Assembly (NCBI GenBank): GCA_965263105.1
Contig: CBDHGL010000002.1
Coordinates: 310,001 to 374,000 of the forward strand
Origin: JBCCTX01 sp965263105
GTDB taxonomy: Bacteria > Bacteroidota > Bacteroidia > J057
DNA: 64,000 bases
Direction of reading: 5' to 3'
Positions 8,624 to 17,608 of this stretch are shown one piece after another. Below the pieces are notes generated by a model. The model was not told where the DNA came from. It saw only the letters and a list, made by a program, of their open reading frames with translations, and searched no databases. A program made the position numbers and the translations under genes. How positions within the stretch are numbered: position 1 is the first letter of the stretch; every line of letters begins with the position of its first letter.

Positions 8624-11184
8624 TGAACATAACTGAAAGAGATTCACGGATGATATCAAAGCCCTTAAAGCATTCTTTGTTAGGCAACTACCAGGAAGAA
8701 AAAGGTAGACACGACGAAATGTGGGAGGAAAATGGACCTCATCCACATTGGCAGGATTTACTTTTGCAGTTGGAGAGCCTAGGGGCTGAAGAACTTGAAC
8801 ACCGAAAGGAAGAGCTACAACGGCTCCTAAGGGAAAATGGGGTAACTTACACTATTTACGACGAGAATAAGGCCAATATTCGCTCTTGGAACCTCGATCC
8901 AATCCCGTTATTGATTGATCCACAGACCTGGGACAGCCAGGTAGAAGGGCTCAAACAGCGAGCCCAGGTACTCAATTTACTCCTCAAGGACCTCTATGGA
9001 AAACAGAAAATTATTAGCGAAGGCATTCTCCCTCCAGAGTTAATCTATTCGGATCCCTCCTACCTGATTCCCTGTATCCAATCCCTACCAGAATCCTCTT
9101 TGAACCTGAGCTTATATGCAGCAGATATATCCAAGGGTCCAGATGAACGCCTGTGGGTGATTGAGGACCGAACACAGGCTCCTTCGGGATGGGGTTATAC
9201 CCTGGAAAACCGGATATCCATGACCCGGGTTCTGCCAGAATTATTTGAATCAAGCCGCATTCGCAAGGTAAGCGATTTTTTTGATCGCTTCTCTCAACAC
9301 TTACATGGCTTAGCCATGTCGAGTAATGATAATCCCTTAGTGGTGATTCTAACCCCAGGGCCTTTTAATGAAACCTATTTCGAGCACGCTTACCTAGCAG
9401 CCCTTCAGGGCTTTGTGCTGGTTCAGGGACAGGACCTGATGGTGAAAGAGGGCAAGGTCTGGCTCAAAACCTTAGGAGGCCTAGAGCAAGTACATGTTAT
9501 TATTCGCAGGGTAGATGCCTCTTATTGCGATCCTCTAGAATTGTATCCCGGTTCCCACCTGGGAGTCCCCGGTTTGTTGGAAGCGGTTCGTCAGGGGAAC
9601 GTAAAGATTGCGAACCCCCTGGGAAGCGGGATCCTAGAAAACCCCGGCATCATGGCCTTCCTCCCCAATATTTGTCAATTTTTTCTGGAAGAAGAATTAA
9701 AGCTCCCTAACATAGCCACTTGGTGGTGTGGACACAAAAAAGAACGGCAGTATACCCTGGATAACCTAGACAAGATTGTCATCCGCCATGTAGATAAGAG
9801 GAGGAGAAAGCATAGCTATTCAGGTTGGCTTCTGACCCAGGAAGAAAGAAGCAAACTAGCCAAAGAAATTGAGGCCTACCCCAATATGTTTGTGGGTCAG
9901 GAACAACCGATTTACTCAACTGCGCCTTCCTTTCAAGACCAGACCCTCTGTGCTCGGAGAACGGTCATGCGTAGCTTTTTGGTTGCCTCTCAGGAAGACT
10001 ACGATGTGCTCCCTGGTGGACTCACGCGAAGTGCTCCTAGTCCTGGCGAATTCAATGTATCCAACCAGTCGGGAGGTATTAGCAAAGATACCTGGGTACT
10101 ATCCGCTGGTCAACCTTACTCTCGGCAAGATATCCTTTCAAGGGATAGCTTCCTTCCAGAATTCAAGGGATTAGGCAATCTGCCGAGCAAGACTGCCGAG
10201 AATCTATTTTGGGTTGGACGCTATACTTTGCGCGTTATTCGGACCGCCCGCCTTCTCCAAAGCGTGTTGCGCTTCCAGGCGGAAAGCCTCAACTTCTCCC
10301 AGGACCAAGACTCTGAAGCCCTTGAGGTGCTTTTGAAATCTTTGACCCATTTCACCCTAACCTACCCGGGCTTTGTAGAAGATGAGGAACTCCTAAAAAG
10401 TCCTGCAGAGGAATTGCATTCCATTCTCGTTGATAGAGATCGAGTGGGTTCCCTGGCCTTTTCCATCGACCGATGGATACAAAGCATCCAAAGCGTACGA
10501 GAGCGATGGTCTTCCAATACCTTTATCATCCTCGATAACATAGAAAGCCACTGGAAAACCCTAGAGGATACTTCTTCTCAAAACTTCCGTAGACTGCGTT
10601 CGGGGCTAGACTTGTTGATTAATGGCGTAGCGGCCTTTCACGGGCTAAATTCTGATAATATCGCCGGCGAAGATGGCAATGTCCTCTACGATTTGGGCCG
10701 CAATTTGGAACACGCCCAACTCGCCACCCACTTCATTCGCTCCACCCTGGTGGGTAAACGAGAGCGCTTGGTAGAAGAAAGCCTAATGAAGGTCGTCCTC
10801 CACAACAATGAAAGTCTGGAGGCCTTTCGCTACCGCTACCGGTCTCACTTACAGCTTCCAGCTGTATTAAACCTCCTATTATTGGACACCCATTATCCCC
10901 GCTCCCTGGCATATACCCTGCAAATCTTATTAGATGCGCTAAAAAGCCTTCCTTCAGCAGATACTCGGCTAAAACTGGCCTCTGAACAGAAAATGGTCTT
11001 GGAAAGTTTAACGGGCTTGCAATTGGCGGACCTCATCCAGCTTACACACACGGAGCAGGACTCTTATATACGGGGAAACCTGGATCAACTTCTAGGAAAA
11101 GTGAGTAAAAACCTGGCAAACTGTGCTGATTTGGTCATTCAGAAGTATTTTTCTCATTCGGAGCCTGGGCTATTTGCCCAGTAA
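8623..11184 (+). CDS. Circularly permuted ATP-grasp fused to alpha-E domain (COG2308-COG2307)
   Basis: 853 residues, starting at an ATG that shares its A with the TAA of the preceding gene. Residues about 60-500 are a circularly permuted type 2 ATP-grasp ligase: PLLIDPQTWDSQVEGLKQRAQVLNLLLKDLYG, VIEDRTQAPSGWGYTLENR, VVILTPGPFNETYFEHAYLA, VIIRRVDASYCDPLEL and SGGISKDTWVLS. Residues about 520-850 are an alpha-E helical domain (LPSKTAENLFWVGRYTLRVIRTARLL). Where the free-standing ATP-grasp at 14245-15705 has VKPVDESGGYG, this protein has IRHVDKRRRKHSYSG. The Gly-rich loop is therefore altered, and ATP use may differ between the two paralogues. Probably the second step of the pathway started by the DUF2126 protein. 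Confidence 0.92.
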   Translation: MNITERDSRMISKPLKHSLLGNYQEEKGRHDEMWEENGPHPHWQDLLLQLESLGAEELEHRKEELQRLLRENGVTYTIYDENKANIRSWNLDPIPLLIDPQTWDSQVEGLKQRAQVLNLLLKDLYGKQKIISEGILPPELIYSDPSYLIPCIQSLPESSLNLSLYAADISKGPDERLWVIEDRTQAPSGWGYTLENRISMTRVLPELFESSRIRKVSDFFDRFSQHLHGLAMSSNDNPLVVILTPGPFNETYFEHAYLAALQGFVLVQGQDLMVKEGKVWLKTLGGLEQVHVIIRRVDASYCDPLELYPGSHLGVPGLLEAVRQGNVKIANPLGSGILENPGIMAFLPNICQFFLEEELKLPNIATWWCGHKKERQYTLDNLDKIVIRHVDKRRRKHSYSGWLLTQEERSKLAKEIEAYPNMFVGQEQPIYSTAPSFQDQTLCARRTVMRSFLVASQEDYDVLPGGLTRSAPSPGEFNVSNQSGGISKDTWVLSAGQPYSRQDILSRDSFLPEFKGLGNLPSKTAENLFWVGRYTLRVIRTARLLQSVLRFQAESLNFSQDQDSEALEVLLKSLTHFTLTYPGFVEDEELLKSPAEELHSILVDRDRVGSLAFSIDRWIQSIQSVRERWSSNTFIILDNIESHWKTLEDTSSQNFRRLRSGLDLLINGVAAFHGLNSDNIAGEDGNVLYDLGRNLEHAQLATHFIRSTLVGKRERLVEESLMKVVLHNNESLEAFRYRYRSHLQLPAVLNLLLLDTHYPRSLAYTLQILLDALKSLPSADTRLKLASEQKMVLESLTGLQLADLIQLTHTEQDSYIRGNLDQLLGKVSKNLANCADLVIQKYFSHSEPGLFAQ

Positions 11185-11193
11185 GGAAGAGGC

Positions 11194-11865
11194 TTATTCA
11201 AATGTTTCTAGTACCTCGAGTAGGGAAATACTGATTTTATTCATCCCTTGATTTAATTCGTCCTGAAGAATCGAATCCGTTCTTTCAGCCTTACGGAGCC
11301 TATTATATCGTTGATTCAATAAAATCAACTCTTTGTTGTAAATCTTCTCGGTGTTCACCGCTGTGTAAATATTTATCTGGTTAAAGGCTTCTTCTAAATC
11401 GTCTTCCTTTATCAAGTCCTTCATTTTTTCTACAAAAGCATTTTTTTCCCTTTTGACTCGTTTTTCTGTATGAGTTTCTTCTGATAGTGGCGAGAATTCT
11501 GAGAAAACCCTCTCCATATATCTCGCCATCATGATATCCTTATAGGAAATAATGTGAGCGCTATCCCAAGTAGAGAGCCAAACTTTCAAGGTGGTCCAAA
11601 CATTTTCCCATCTTGGGTGATGCGGGAAGATATTACAGCCTACTCCTACCTTATTCATGAAGGCTAATACCTTGTCAAAATCTTCAAATTTGAATTCTCT
11701 AAATAACTCTTTCCGAATAATGAAGGGGTCCTCTGGTAAAGGAGACTCAACAATACGCCATTTGGTAAGCTCGGAAGTTAATACATGGGTCAACTTATCT
11801 TTGCTTAATGGATCTGGGGGAGTAGGAAAATCTTGCGGATAGGTATTTTTGTTAGTTTCTTCCAT
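11194..11865 (-). CDS. Pterin-4a-carbinolamine dehydratase-like domain fused to an EAD11-like adaptor domain
   Basis: 223 residues. Residues about 25-115 resemble pterin-4a-carbinolamine dehydratase (PhhB/DCoH): WRIVES, IRKELFREFKFEDFDKVLAFMNKV, PHHPRWENVWTTLKVWLST and SYKDIMMARYMERVF. The two adjacent catalytic His (HHP) are present, but the third family His (normally LSTH) is Trp in LSTWDS. After a charged linker, residues about 145-223 (MKDLIKEDDLEEAF, then LILLNQRYNRLRKAER and LNQGMNKISISLLEVLE) resemble effector-associated domain 11, a helical adaptor of bacterial conflict systems. It is convergent with the ATP-grasp/alpha-E gene (9 bp between stops). I know of no described dehydratase-EAD11 fusion. 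The dehydratase assignment is strong; EAD11 is a motif-level call. Confidence 0.8.
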   Translation of the reverse strand: MEETNKNTYPQDFPTPPDPLSKDKLTHVLTSELTKWRIVESPLPEDPFIIRKELFREFKFEDFDKVLAFMNKVGVGCNIFPHHPRWENVWTTLKVWLSTWDSAHIISYKDIMMARYMERVFSEFSPLSEETHTEKRVKREKNAFVEKMKDLIKEDDLEEAFNQINIYTAVNTEKIYNKELILLNQRYNRLRKAERTDSILQDELNQGMNKISISLLEVLETFE

Positions 11866-12024
11866 GGCTAAGGTTTACGCACACATAGTTAATCGATATA
11901 AGGGCAAAATATAACAAAAGACTCACAGAGATTCTAGTCCAGCCTCTAGATAGAAACTCTATGGGTCCAGTTTCTTCCCCTTCTAGGTCTTAACAGATGG
12001 AGAGCTTGGAATAAATGGAGTTTA

Positions 12025-12297
12025 TTAGCGCTGCTTGACCCGTATCAATGACAGCATCTCTTTACAAATCCTATCTGCATTCTCCTTGCTTGTATATATG
12101 CTGTTATGATGCCCATCTATAAGTATATGTTTACTATCTGTAGAAAGATCTGCAATCTCGTGTTGCAGTTCTACCCATTTAGGGTTTGCTTCCTTCCCGC
12201 TATATTTTTTGCCCGCAGTAAACACTCTTATGGATAATGAACCGAATTCCTTTGCTTCTCTAGCCTGGTCATAAGTATGATTCGCATCTACACTTCT
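12025..12297 (-). pseudogene. C-terminal remnant of an alpha/beta hydrolase
   Basis: An open reverse frame without a convincing start. It reads ANHTYDQAREAKEFGSLSI, VFTAGKKY, PKWVELQHEIADLSTDSKHIL and DGHHNSIYTSKENADRI. This is the end of an alpha/beta-hydrolase: the last strands, the LQ...LA.LS.(N/D)S.H block and a His close to the C-terminus in the usual GHH-type position. The same frame continues upstream past a TGA at 12298-12300 with hydrolase-like residues (YNLYAISDNSKNLGF) until it meets the start of the transglutaminase gene on the other strand. The nucleophile-elbow half is missing. I infer a gene truncated when the transglutaminase cassette arrived, then decayed. Confidence 0.6.
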
Positions 12298-12352
12298 TCA
12301 GATAAACCCTAAATTTTTGGAGTTATCGGAAATAGCATAGAGATTGTACCTC

Positions 12353-13228
12353 ATGAAATTCTCTGTAGAACACAGCACTGCATACGAGTACGAACAACCC
12401 GTTAACCTCAGCTATAACCTGGCGTGGGTGAGTCCCCGAAGCTTTCCTGGACAGGAAGTTCAGTCGCACTCAATTCAGGTATTCCCAGAGCCCTCCCAAA
12501 TTCACCAACATGTCGATTACTTTGGTAACTCCTTTACCTATTTCGCTGTCCATGCCCCACATACGGAACTGAAAATCCAGGCAGAAAGTCAGATCTTACG
12601 AGATATTCCCTCCACTCAAGTTCCCTTGGATTACCTCAGTTGGGATGACTTTGTCCAACAACTACAAACCCAAAATTTTAACTGGCAAGAACTCAAAATC
12701 TACGCCCTTCCTTCCCCATATATCTTGCCTGCTTCCTACCTTGCGGATTACGCCCGACCCTCTTTCCCTGAAGGAAAACCCCTATTTACCGCTGTAAAAG
12801 AATTTATGGAGCGTATTTTCACCGAATTTGAATACAATCCTGAATTTTCCACAATTTCTACCCCTATCCATGAAGTATTGGAGGCGAAAAAAGGGGTTTG
12901 CCAGGACTTTGCTCACCTAGCTATTGGCTGTTTGCGTTCTTTGGGCTTGCCTGCCCGTTACGTAAGTGGATATATTGAAACTGAGGTTCCTGATGGAGAG
13001 GAAAATCTCATCGGAGCAGCCGCTTCTCATGCATGGTTCTCCGTCTTCATCCCCAACCTGGGCTGGATGGATTTCGATCCGACCAATAATCAGATTCCCA
13101 AAAACCAGCACATCACTGTGGCTTGGGGGAGAGATTACTCGGATGTCCCTCCTGTGAAAGGGGTCATCTATGGATCGGGAGACCAGCAGTTGGAGGTGGG
13201 GGTATATGTGAATAGGTTAGGGTCATAA
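12353..13228 (+). CDS. Transglutaminase-family protein (second cassette)
   Basis: 291 residues, with ATG at 12353 preferred over an in-frame TTG three codons upstream. Residues 1-75 form the bacterial transglutaminase N-terminal beta domain (FSVEHSTAYEYEQPVNLSYNLAWVSPR). The core has a full catalytic triad: Cys183 in GVCQDFAH, His226 in SHAWFSVF and Asp242 in DFDPTN. It ends in the usual GRDYSDVPPVKGVIYG motif. It is convergent with the alpha-E and ATP-grasp genes that follow, and with them makes a second, unfused version of the set at 5.3-11.2 kb, without DUF2126. Members are proposed to act in peptide ligation or cleavage with ATP-grasp partners; the substrate is unknown. Confidence 0.92.
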   Translation: MKFSVEHSTAYEYEQPVNLSYNLAWVSPRSFPGQEVQSHSIQVFPEPSQIHQHVDYFGNSFTYFAVHAPHTELKIQAESQILRDIPSTQVPLDYLSWDDFVQQLQTQNFNWQELKIYALPSPYILPASYLADYARPSFPEGKPLFTAVKEFMERIFTEFEYNPEFSTISTPIHEVLEAKKGVCQDFAHLAIGCLRSLGLPARYVSGYIETEVPDGEENLIGAAASHAWFSVFIPNLGWMDFDPTNNQIPKNQHITVAWGRDYSDVPPVKGVIYGSGDQQLEVGVYVNRLGS

Positions 13229-13251
13229 CTTTATAAGTTTTAAGCTAGCCC

Positions 13252-14238
13252 TTATGATTGCTCTTGAGCTTGCATGGCAAAGCTGGCCAAGTACTCCGTT
13301 TCAAAGGTGGAGCCGATGCTGTAGAGTTCATCGCGTAGCTCAATGAGGTACTTGTACAAATCGGGTAAAATAGCATCAACCAAAGTAAATTTCAGCCGGT
13401 GGGATAACTTGCCGGCAGCAAATAGACTAGATTTGGGAGAAATGGTTTTGGACAGGTTGATCCGATCCAGGTGGATACAGAGTTCAGCTAGATTGAAGTT
13501 GACCGATTTGGGGAACTCAGGATGGAGAATGAGAAACTCTACCACATTGCGTTCATGGGGCATTTTGCGGTAGTAGTGTCGGGACATGTCAAAGCCTCCG
13601 ACACAGCGCAGGGAGGTGGTCCACTGATAGTTCTGAAGGATGTTTTTTCCTTTGCGTGGGATGTTATCTTCAATCTGAAGGATATCGTGGAGCTTTGCAA
13701 TAAGGATTTGCGTTGTCTGAATGGCTCGCTCCAGGTGTATTCCTATGTTGATAATTGACCAGGCAGAATCTCTCAAAAGGGTATTGTTGAAGAGTCCTTT
13801 CACTATATAGGCATTGTCTATCACCTGTTGGCAATAGTCGTATCGCCGTTGTTCTTGGGAGGTATTGCGCTTGGCAAAGCGTTCGGTGCTGTGGTACATC
13901 CGATTGATGGCCTCCCACACTTCTAGGGAAAGGACATTTCGGACGCTACTTGCATTCTCTCGAGAGTAAGCGATACACTGCTGAATAGAATAGGGGTTCT
14001 TTTTATCCAAGCAGCAAAAATCAAATACGTCATCTTCCTGAAGACCTTCATATCTTTCTTCAAATTGAGTCTGCCCTCCCATCATAAACAGAATGGAGGA
14101 AAGGGAGACTTCTTTCCCAAATTTTTCAGGGGCATCTAAGGATGAAAAATATTGAACCTTGAAATAACGAGCGAGGTGTTCGGATCGCTCCATGTACCTG
14201 GCCATCCATAGTAAATGATTTGCAATCCGTGAAAGCAT
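13252..14238 (-). CDS. Alpha-E domain protein (COG2307)
   Basis: 328 residues, all helical in appearance. The N-terminus MLSRIANHLLWMARYMERSEHLARYF is the diagnostic alpha-E start, followed by FDFCCLDKKNPYSIQQCIAYSRENASSVR and a C-terminal stretch with FNLAELCIHLDRINLS. It is homologous to the C-terminal half of the fusion protein at 8623-11184. It starts 6 bp after the stop of the ATP-grasp gene, so the two are surely one operon. The alpha-E domain is thought to support the ATP-grasp enzyme in an amidoligase complex; no enzymatic residues are known for it. Confidence 0.9.
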   Translation of the reverse strand: MLSRIANHLLWMARYMERSEHLARYFKVQYFSSLDAPEKFGKEVSLSSILFMMGGQTQFEERYEGLQEDDVFDFCCLDKKNPYSIQQCIAYSRENASSVRNVLSLEVWEAINRMYHSTERFAKRNTSQEQRRYDYCQQVIDNAYIVKGLFNNTLLRDSAWSIINIGIHLERAIQTTQILIAKLHDILQIEDNIPRKGKNILQNYQWTTSLRCVGGFDMSRHYYRKMPHERNVVEFLILHPEFPKSVNFNLAELCIHLDRINLSKTISPKSSLFAAGKLSHRLKFTLVDAILPDLYKYLIELRDELYSIGSTFETEYLASFAMQAQEQS

Positions 14239-14244
14239 AGTAAG

Positions 14245-15705
14245 TTATTTTCCGAGTACCCAGGTATCTTTTGAGCCTCCTCCTTGAGAGGAATTGACGA
14301 TGAGGTTATTTTTCTTGAGGGCAACCCGAGTCAAGCCTCCCTTACAAACATAGGATTCATCTTTCCCGTGAAGAGAGAAGATTCTTAGGTCTATATGTCT
14401 AGGTTCAAATTGGTTTTCTTCTTCAATGAAGGTAGAATGCAGGGATAAGGACATAATAGGCTGGGCAATATATTTCCTAGGAGATTTTTGAATGCGTTTC
14501 CTATACAAATCTTTCTCTTCTTTGGTGGCTTTGTTGCCAATGATTATTCCATAGCCTCCAGACTCATCTACAGGCTTTACCACCAGATTATCTAAGTTCT
14601 CTAGGACATATTGACAATCTCCTTCGTCGATACATCGATAAGTCTCTACATTGTTCAGGACCGGTTCTTGCTGAAGGTAGTATTGGATCATTTGAGGGAC
14701 ATAGCTATAAACGGCTTTATCGTCCGCGACCCCCGTACCTGGGGCATTTATCAGGGTTACATTTCCCTTTTTGTAGGAATCCATGAGCCCTTTAACCCCC
14801 AAGAGGGAATCTTCACGAAAGACAAGAGGATCTAGGAAAGCATCGTCAATGCGCCGGTAAATGACATCTACGCGCCGGGGACCGTAAATGGTCTGCATAT
14901 ACACGAAATTGTTATCTACAAAAAGGTCTCTGCCCTCCACCATCTGTATCCCCATTTGAGAGGAGAGGAAAATATGCTCGTAATAAGCGGAGTTGAAACG
15001 TCCAGGAGTTAACAGCACGCAAGTCGGATCATCCAGGTTTTTGGGTGCGACACTGTACATTGTCTCCATAAGGGCTTCAGGATAGTCATTGACTGGTAAG
15101 ACTTTGTAGTTGGAAAATAAATTGGGGAGAGCTTTCTTCATGGTAGCCCGATTGGCCAGGACATAGCTGATCCCTGAGGGAACCCGGATATTGTCTTCTA
15201 ACACATAGAACTTTCCATCTTTATGTCTGATCAGGTCGGTTCCACAAATATGAGAGTAGATTTTCCCTATTGGGTCAAAACCCTCCATCTCCTTACAGTA
15301 AAAATCTGAAGAATTAATCAGTTCTATGGGGATTACCTTGTCCTTAAGGATGTGCTTCTCGTGGTACACATCATACAAAAAGGCATTGAGGGCTTGATTT
15401 CGCTGAATAACGCCTTCCTCGATGCGTTCCCACTCCTTCTTTTGAATCAGTCGAGGAAACAAATCAAAGGGGAAGATCTTTTCTTGGCCTTCCTGATTGT
15501 CGTATACATTGAAGGTGATACCCTGGCTAAAAAAAGTGTTTTTGGAATAATCCTGAATAACGCTGTATTCCTCCGTCTCGAATTTGGAAAAAAAGTTGAC
15601 TAGTTTTTTGTAAAACGGTCGGGATGCATCTATTTCTAAAAATACTTCGTCTAAAGCCTTGCCGTTTACATGATAAGACTTAAATAGATTCCCCTTTTTG
15701 TTCAT
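14245..15705 (-). CDS. Circularly permuted type 2 ATP-grasp protein (COG2308)
   Basis: 486 residues. Diagnostic blocks are VLEDNIRVPSGISYVLANR, CVLLTPGRFNSAYYEHIFLS, VDVIYRRIDDAFLDPLVF, NLVVKPVDESGGYGIIIG (complete Gly-rich loop with Lys) and GGGSKDTWVL at the C-terminus. It is a paralogue of the N-terminal half of the fusion protein at 8623-11184, but keeps the canonical KPVDESGGYG loop that the fusion lacks. It is the first gene of a two-gene operon with the alpha-E gene. The family is predicted to form amide or peptide bonds with ATP; its product has not been established. Confidence 0.92.
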   Translation of the reverse strand: MNKKGNLFKSYHVNGKALDEVFLEIDASRPFYKKLVNFFSKFETEEYSVIQDYSKNTFFSQGITFNVYDNQEGQEKIFPFDLFPRLIQKKEWERIEEGVIQRNQALNAFLYDVYHEKHILKDKVIPIELINSSDFYCKEMEGFDPIGKIYSHICGTDLIRHKDGKFYVLEDNIRVPSGISYVLANRATMKKALPNLFSNYKVLPVNDYPEALMETMYSVAPKNLDDPTCVLLTPGRFNSAYYEHIFLSSQMGIQMVEGRDLFVDNNFVYMQTIYGPRRVDVIYRRIDDAFLDPLVFREDSLLGVKGLMDSYKKGNVTLINAPGTGVADDKAVYSYVPQMIQYYLQQEPVLNNVETYRCIDEGDCQYVLENLDNLVVKPVDESGGYGIIIGNKATKEEKDLYRKRIQKSPRKYIAQPIMSLSLHSTFIEEENQFEPRHIDLRIFSLHGKDESYVCKGGLTRVALKKNNLIVNSSQGGGSKDTWVLGK

Positions 15706-16030
15706 TTTATGAAAATGTCAAAAATAACTGGTTATTCGGAGCCAACTTTAACAATAGAACACAAATAATATAAGAAAAGTTGAAATTTCTCCAAACTTCT
15801 ATTGAAAATTTCATAATTGTTTTAAATACATGACAAAACATGATAGATTTTGAGGATTATTTAGTTCAAAATGCACGTTTCCTTGCTATATTTGAGATTT
15901 TCTTTCCAATGCATCTATGGTGCTACAGAATACCTATTTTTTGACAGGATTTTCTTTGTTACTCTTATTTTTTGCATTTTGTAACAAAAAATAAGCAAGT
16001 TTAATCGGGTTTCATCTAAGAAATAGTTCC
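15706..16030. other. AT-rich intergenic region between divergent genes
   Basis: This 325-bp stretch separates the minus-strand ATP-grasp operon from the plus-strand glycosyltransferase gene and must hold both promoters. It is very AT-rich. Apart from the inverted repeat listed separately at 15964-15995, I see no gene, no tRNA and no clear promoter consensus. Confidence 0.6.
15964..15995. promoter_or_regulatory. Perfect 11-bp inverted repeat upstream of the glycosyltransferase gene
   Basis: CTTATTTTTTG at 15964-15974 is matched exactly by CAAAAAATAAG at 15985-15995, with a 10-base loop. It ends 35 bp before the start codon at 16031. It could be an operator or an attenuator-like hairpin; the all-AT arms would make a weak RNA stem, and chance is not excluded in such AT-rich DNA. 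Confidence 0.35.
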
Positions 16031-17608
16031 TTGCAAGAAGACAGAATTCGCTTACTGATATTTATCGCATGGGGATTACTTGCCTTTTCCTTATTCATAA
16101 ATATGGGACTTCAACCCCTGCGAATGGAAGAGCCCCGAAGGGCCCTGGTAGCCTTAGAAATGGATTTACAAGGGAATTTAATTGTTCCTACTTTGTATGG
16201 AGAGCACTACTATAACAAACCTCCTGTATGGAATTGGGTGCTAGTTGGAGCCTCCCGGATTTTCGGATCCTATTCTGAGTTTGCCATGCGCTTTTTCTCG
16301 GTTATCTCCTTATTACTCTTGGGATATGTGGTATTTCGTGGGGGAAAAGCCTATGTGTCTGAGCTTTTTGGCCATGCTTCGGCACTATTGGTGTTGTCTG
16401 GTGTAGAACTGTATTTGCTTGCATCCCAATTGGCAGAAATTGACTTATTCTATGCCCTATTAACCTTCTTACAGATCTATTTGATTTTCCATTATTTCCA
16501 ACAAAAAAGCTATATCCTCCTTTTTCTCATTTCCTATTTACTAGCAGCTCTGGGAACCTTGACCAAAGGCTTGCCCTCGCTTGCTTTCCAAGGGATTACT
16601 CTAATCACGCTATTAACTTATTCTAAAGAATTAAAACGTTTAATTTCCTTTCCTCATATCCTGGGAATTACGGCTTATACCATATGCATTTTTGGCTACC
16701 TTGCTTTTTATCAGACATTCCACTCTCCTGATGGCTATATCGATCGGATTTGGGCTGAATCCCGAGATAGAACTATGTTAGTAAAAGGTATAGAGGAGTT
16801 TGTCAAAGACCTTTTTCTCTTTCCTGCAGAAACCTTGGGGAGTCTTCTTCCTGCGAGTTTGCTCCTTCCCTTCATTATCCGGAAAGACTTTCGGACAAAG
16901 CTTCAAGAAAACCCCTACATCAAATTTTGTTTTATCGTCTTTCTGGCCAATGCCCTGCTTTACTGGCTTTCCCCTGGAACACGGCAGCGGTATATATACC
17001 CCATTTATCCCCTCCTGGTCAATGTTTTTGTTTATTTTGCTATGCTCCACGGCCACGATCTGCCTAAGACTCAGAAGTTCATAAATATCCTCTTAGGGAT
17101 TCTCATCGGGGCGGTCCCCCTATTGAGCCTCGGTCTCCCCTTTGTTCCTGAATTGGCTTTCCTTTCCTATGTATGGATTTTAGCGGGAGTAGGTGCTTTG
17201 GTGGGAATTCTCCTGCTTGTTTTGTATATAAAAGTTCCCGCCTTGAGATGGCTCAGTCTGGTATTGGTCTTAATCCTGGTCCGGATTTTATACAGTTTCT
17301 CTGTTTTCCCACAAAGGTCACTCCCAGAAGGAGATACCCAACAAGAAAAGGACTATGCCATTTACCTCAATAAACTGGCTGGAGGAGGCCCCATTAGTCT
17401 CATGGAAGGTGTGGAACTTCCCCACCGAATGGGATTTTATTTAGCAAGAGAAATGAAAGAAGTAGTCGCTTATACAGCAGACTCCACTGCCACGGGCTAT
17501 GTGATTGCCTACCCTTCCCAAGTGGAAAAACTTCCTCACGAAGAGATCACTGAATTCTTCGATAAAGAAGATAAGCGCTATCTGCTGATTAAAGTAGATG
17601 GAGAATAG
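16031..17608 (+). CDS. ArnT-like glycosyltransferase family 39 membrane protein
   Basis: 525 residues with about ten hydrophobic helices. The first periplasmic loop has the family signature: EEPRRALVALEMDLQGN, then VPTLYGEHYYNKPPVWNW, which in ArnT/PMT enzymes contains the acidic catalytic residue and binds a polyprenyl-linked sugar. The C-terminus is a small soluble tail. ArnT-type enzymes transfer sugars from undecaprenyl phosphate to lipid A or proteins on the outer face of the inner membrane; the acceptor here is unknown. The likely start is TTG at 16031, because no ATG precedes the conserved first helix. Its stop lies where the 40-bp repeat array begins. Confidence 0.85.
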   Translation: MQEDRIRLLIFIAWGLLAFSLFINMGLQPLRMEEPRRALVALEMDLQGNLIVPTLYGEHYYNKPPVWNWVLVGASRIFGSYSEFAMRFFSVISLLLLGYVVFRGGKAYVSELFGHASALLVLSGVELYLLASQLAEIDLFYALLTFLQIYLIFHYFQQKSYILLFLISYLLAALGTLTKGLPSLAFQGITLITLLTYSKELKRLISFPHILGITAYTICIFGYLAFYQTFHSPDGYIDRIWAESRDRTMLVKGIEEFVKDLFLFPAETLGSLLPASLLLPFIIRKDFRTKLQENPYIKFCFIVFLANALLYWLSPGTRQRYIYPIYPLLVNVFVYFAMLHGHDLPKTQKFINILLGILIGAVPLLSLGLPFVPELAFLSYVWILAGVGALVGILLLVLYIKVPALRWLSLVLVLILVRILYSFSVFPQRSLPEGDTQQEKDYAIYLNKLAGGGPISLMEGVELPHRMGFYLAREMKEVVAYTADSTATGYVIAYPSQVEKLPHEEITEFFDKEDKRYLLIKVDGE

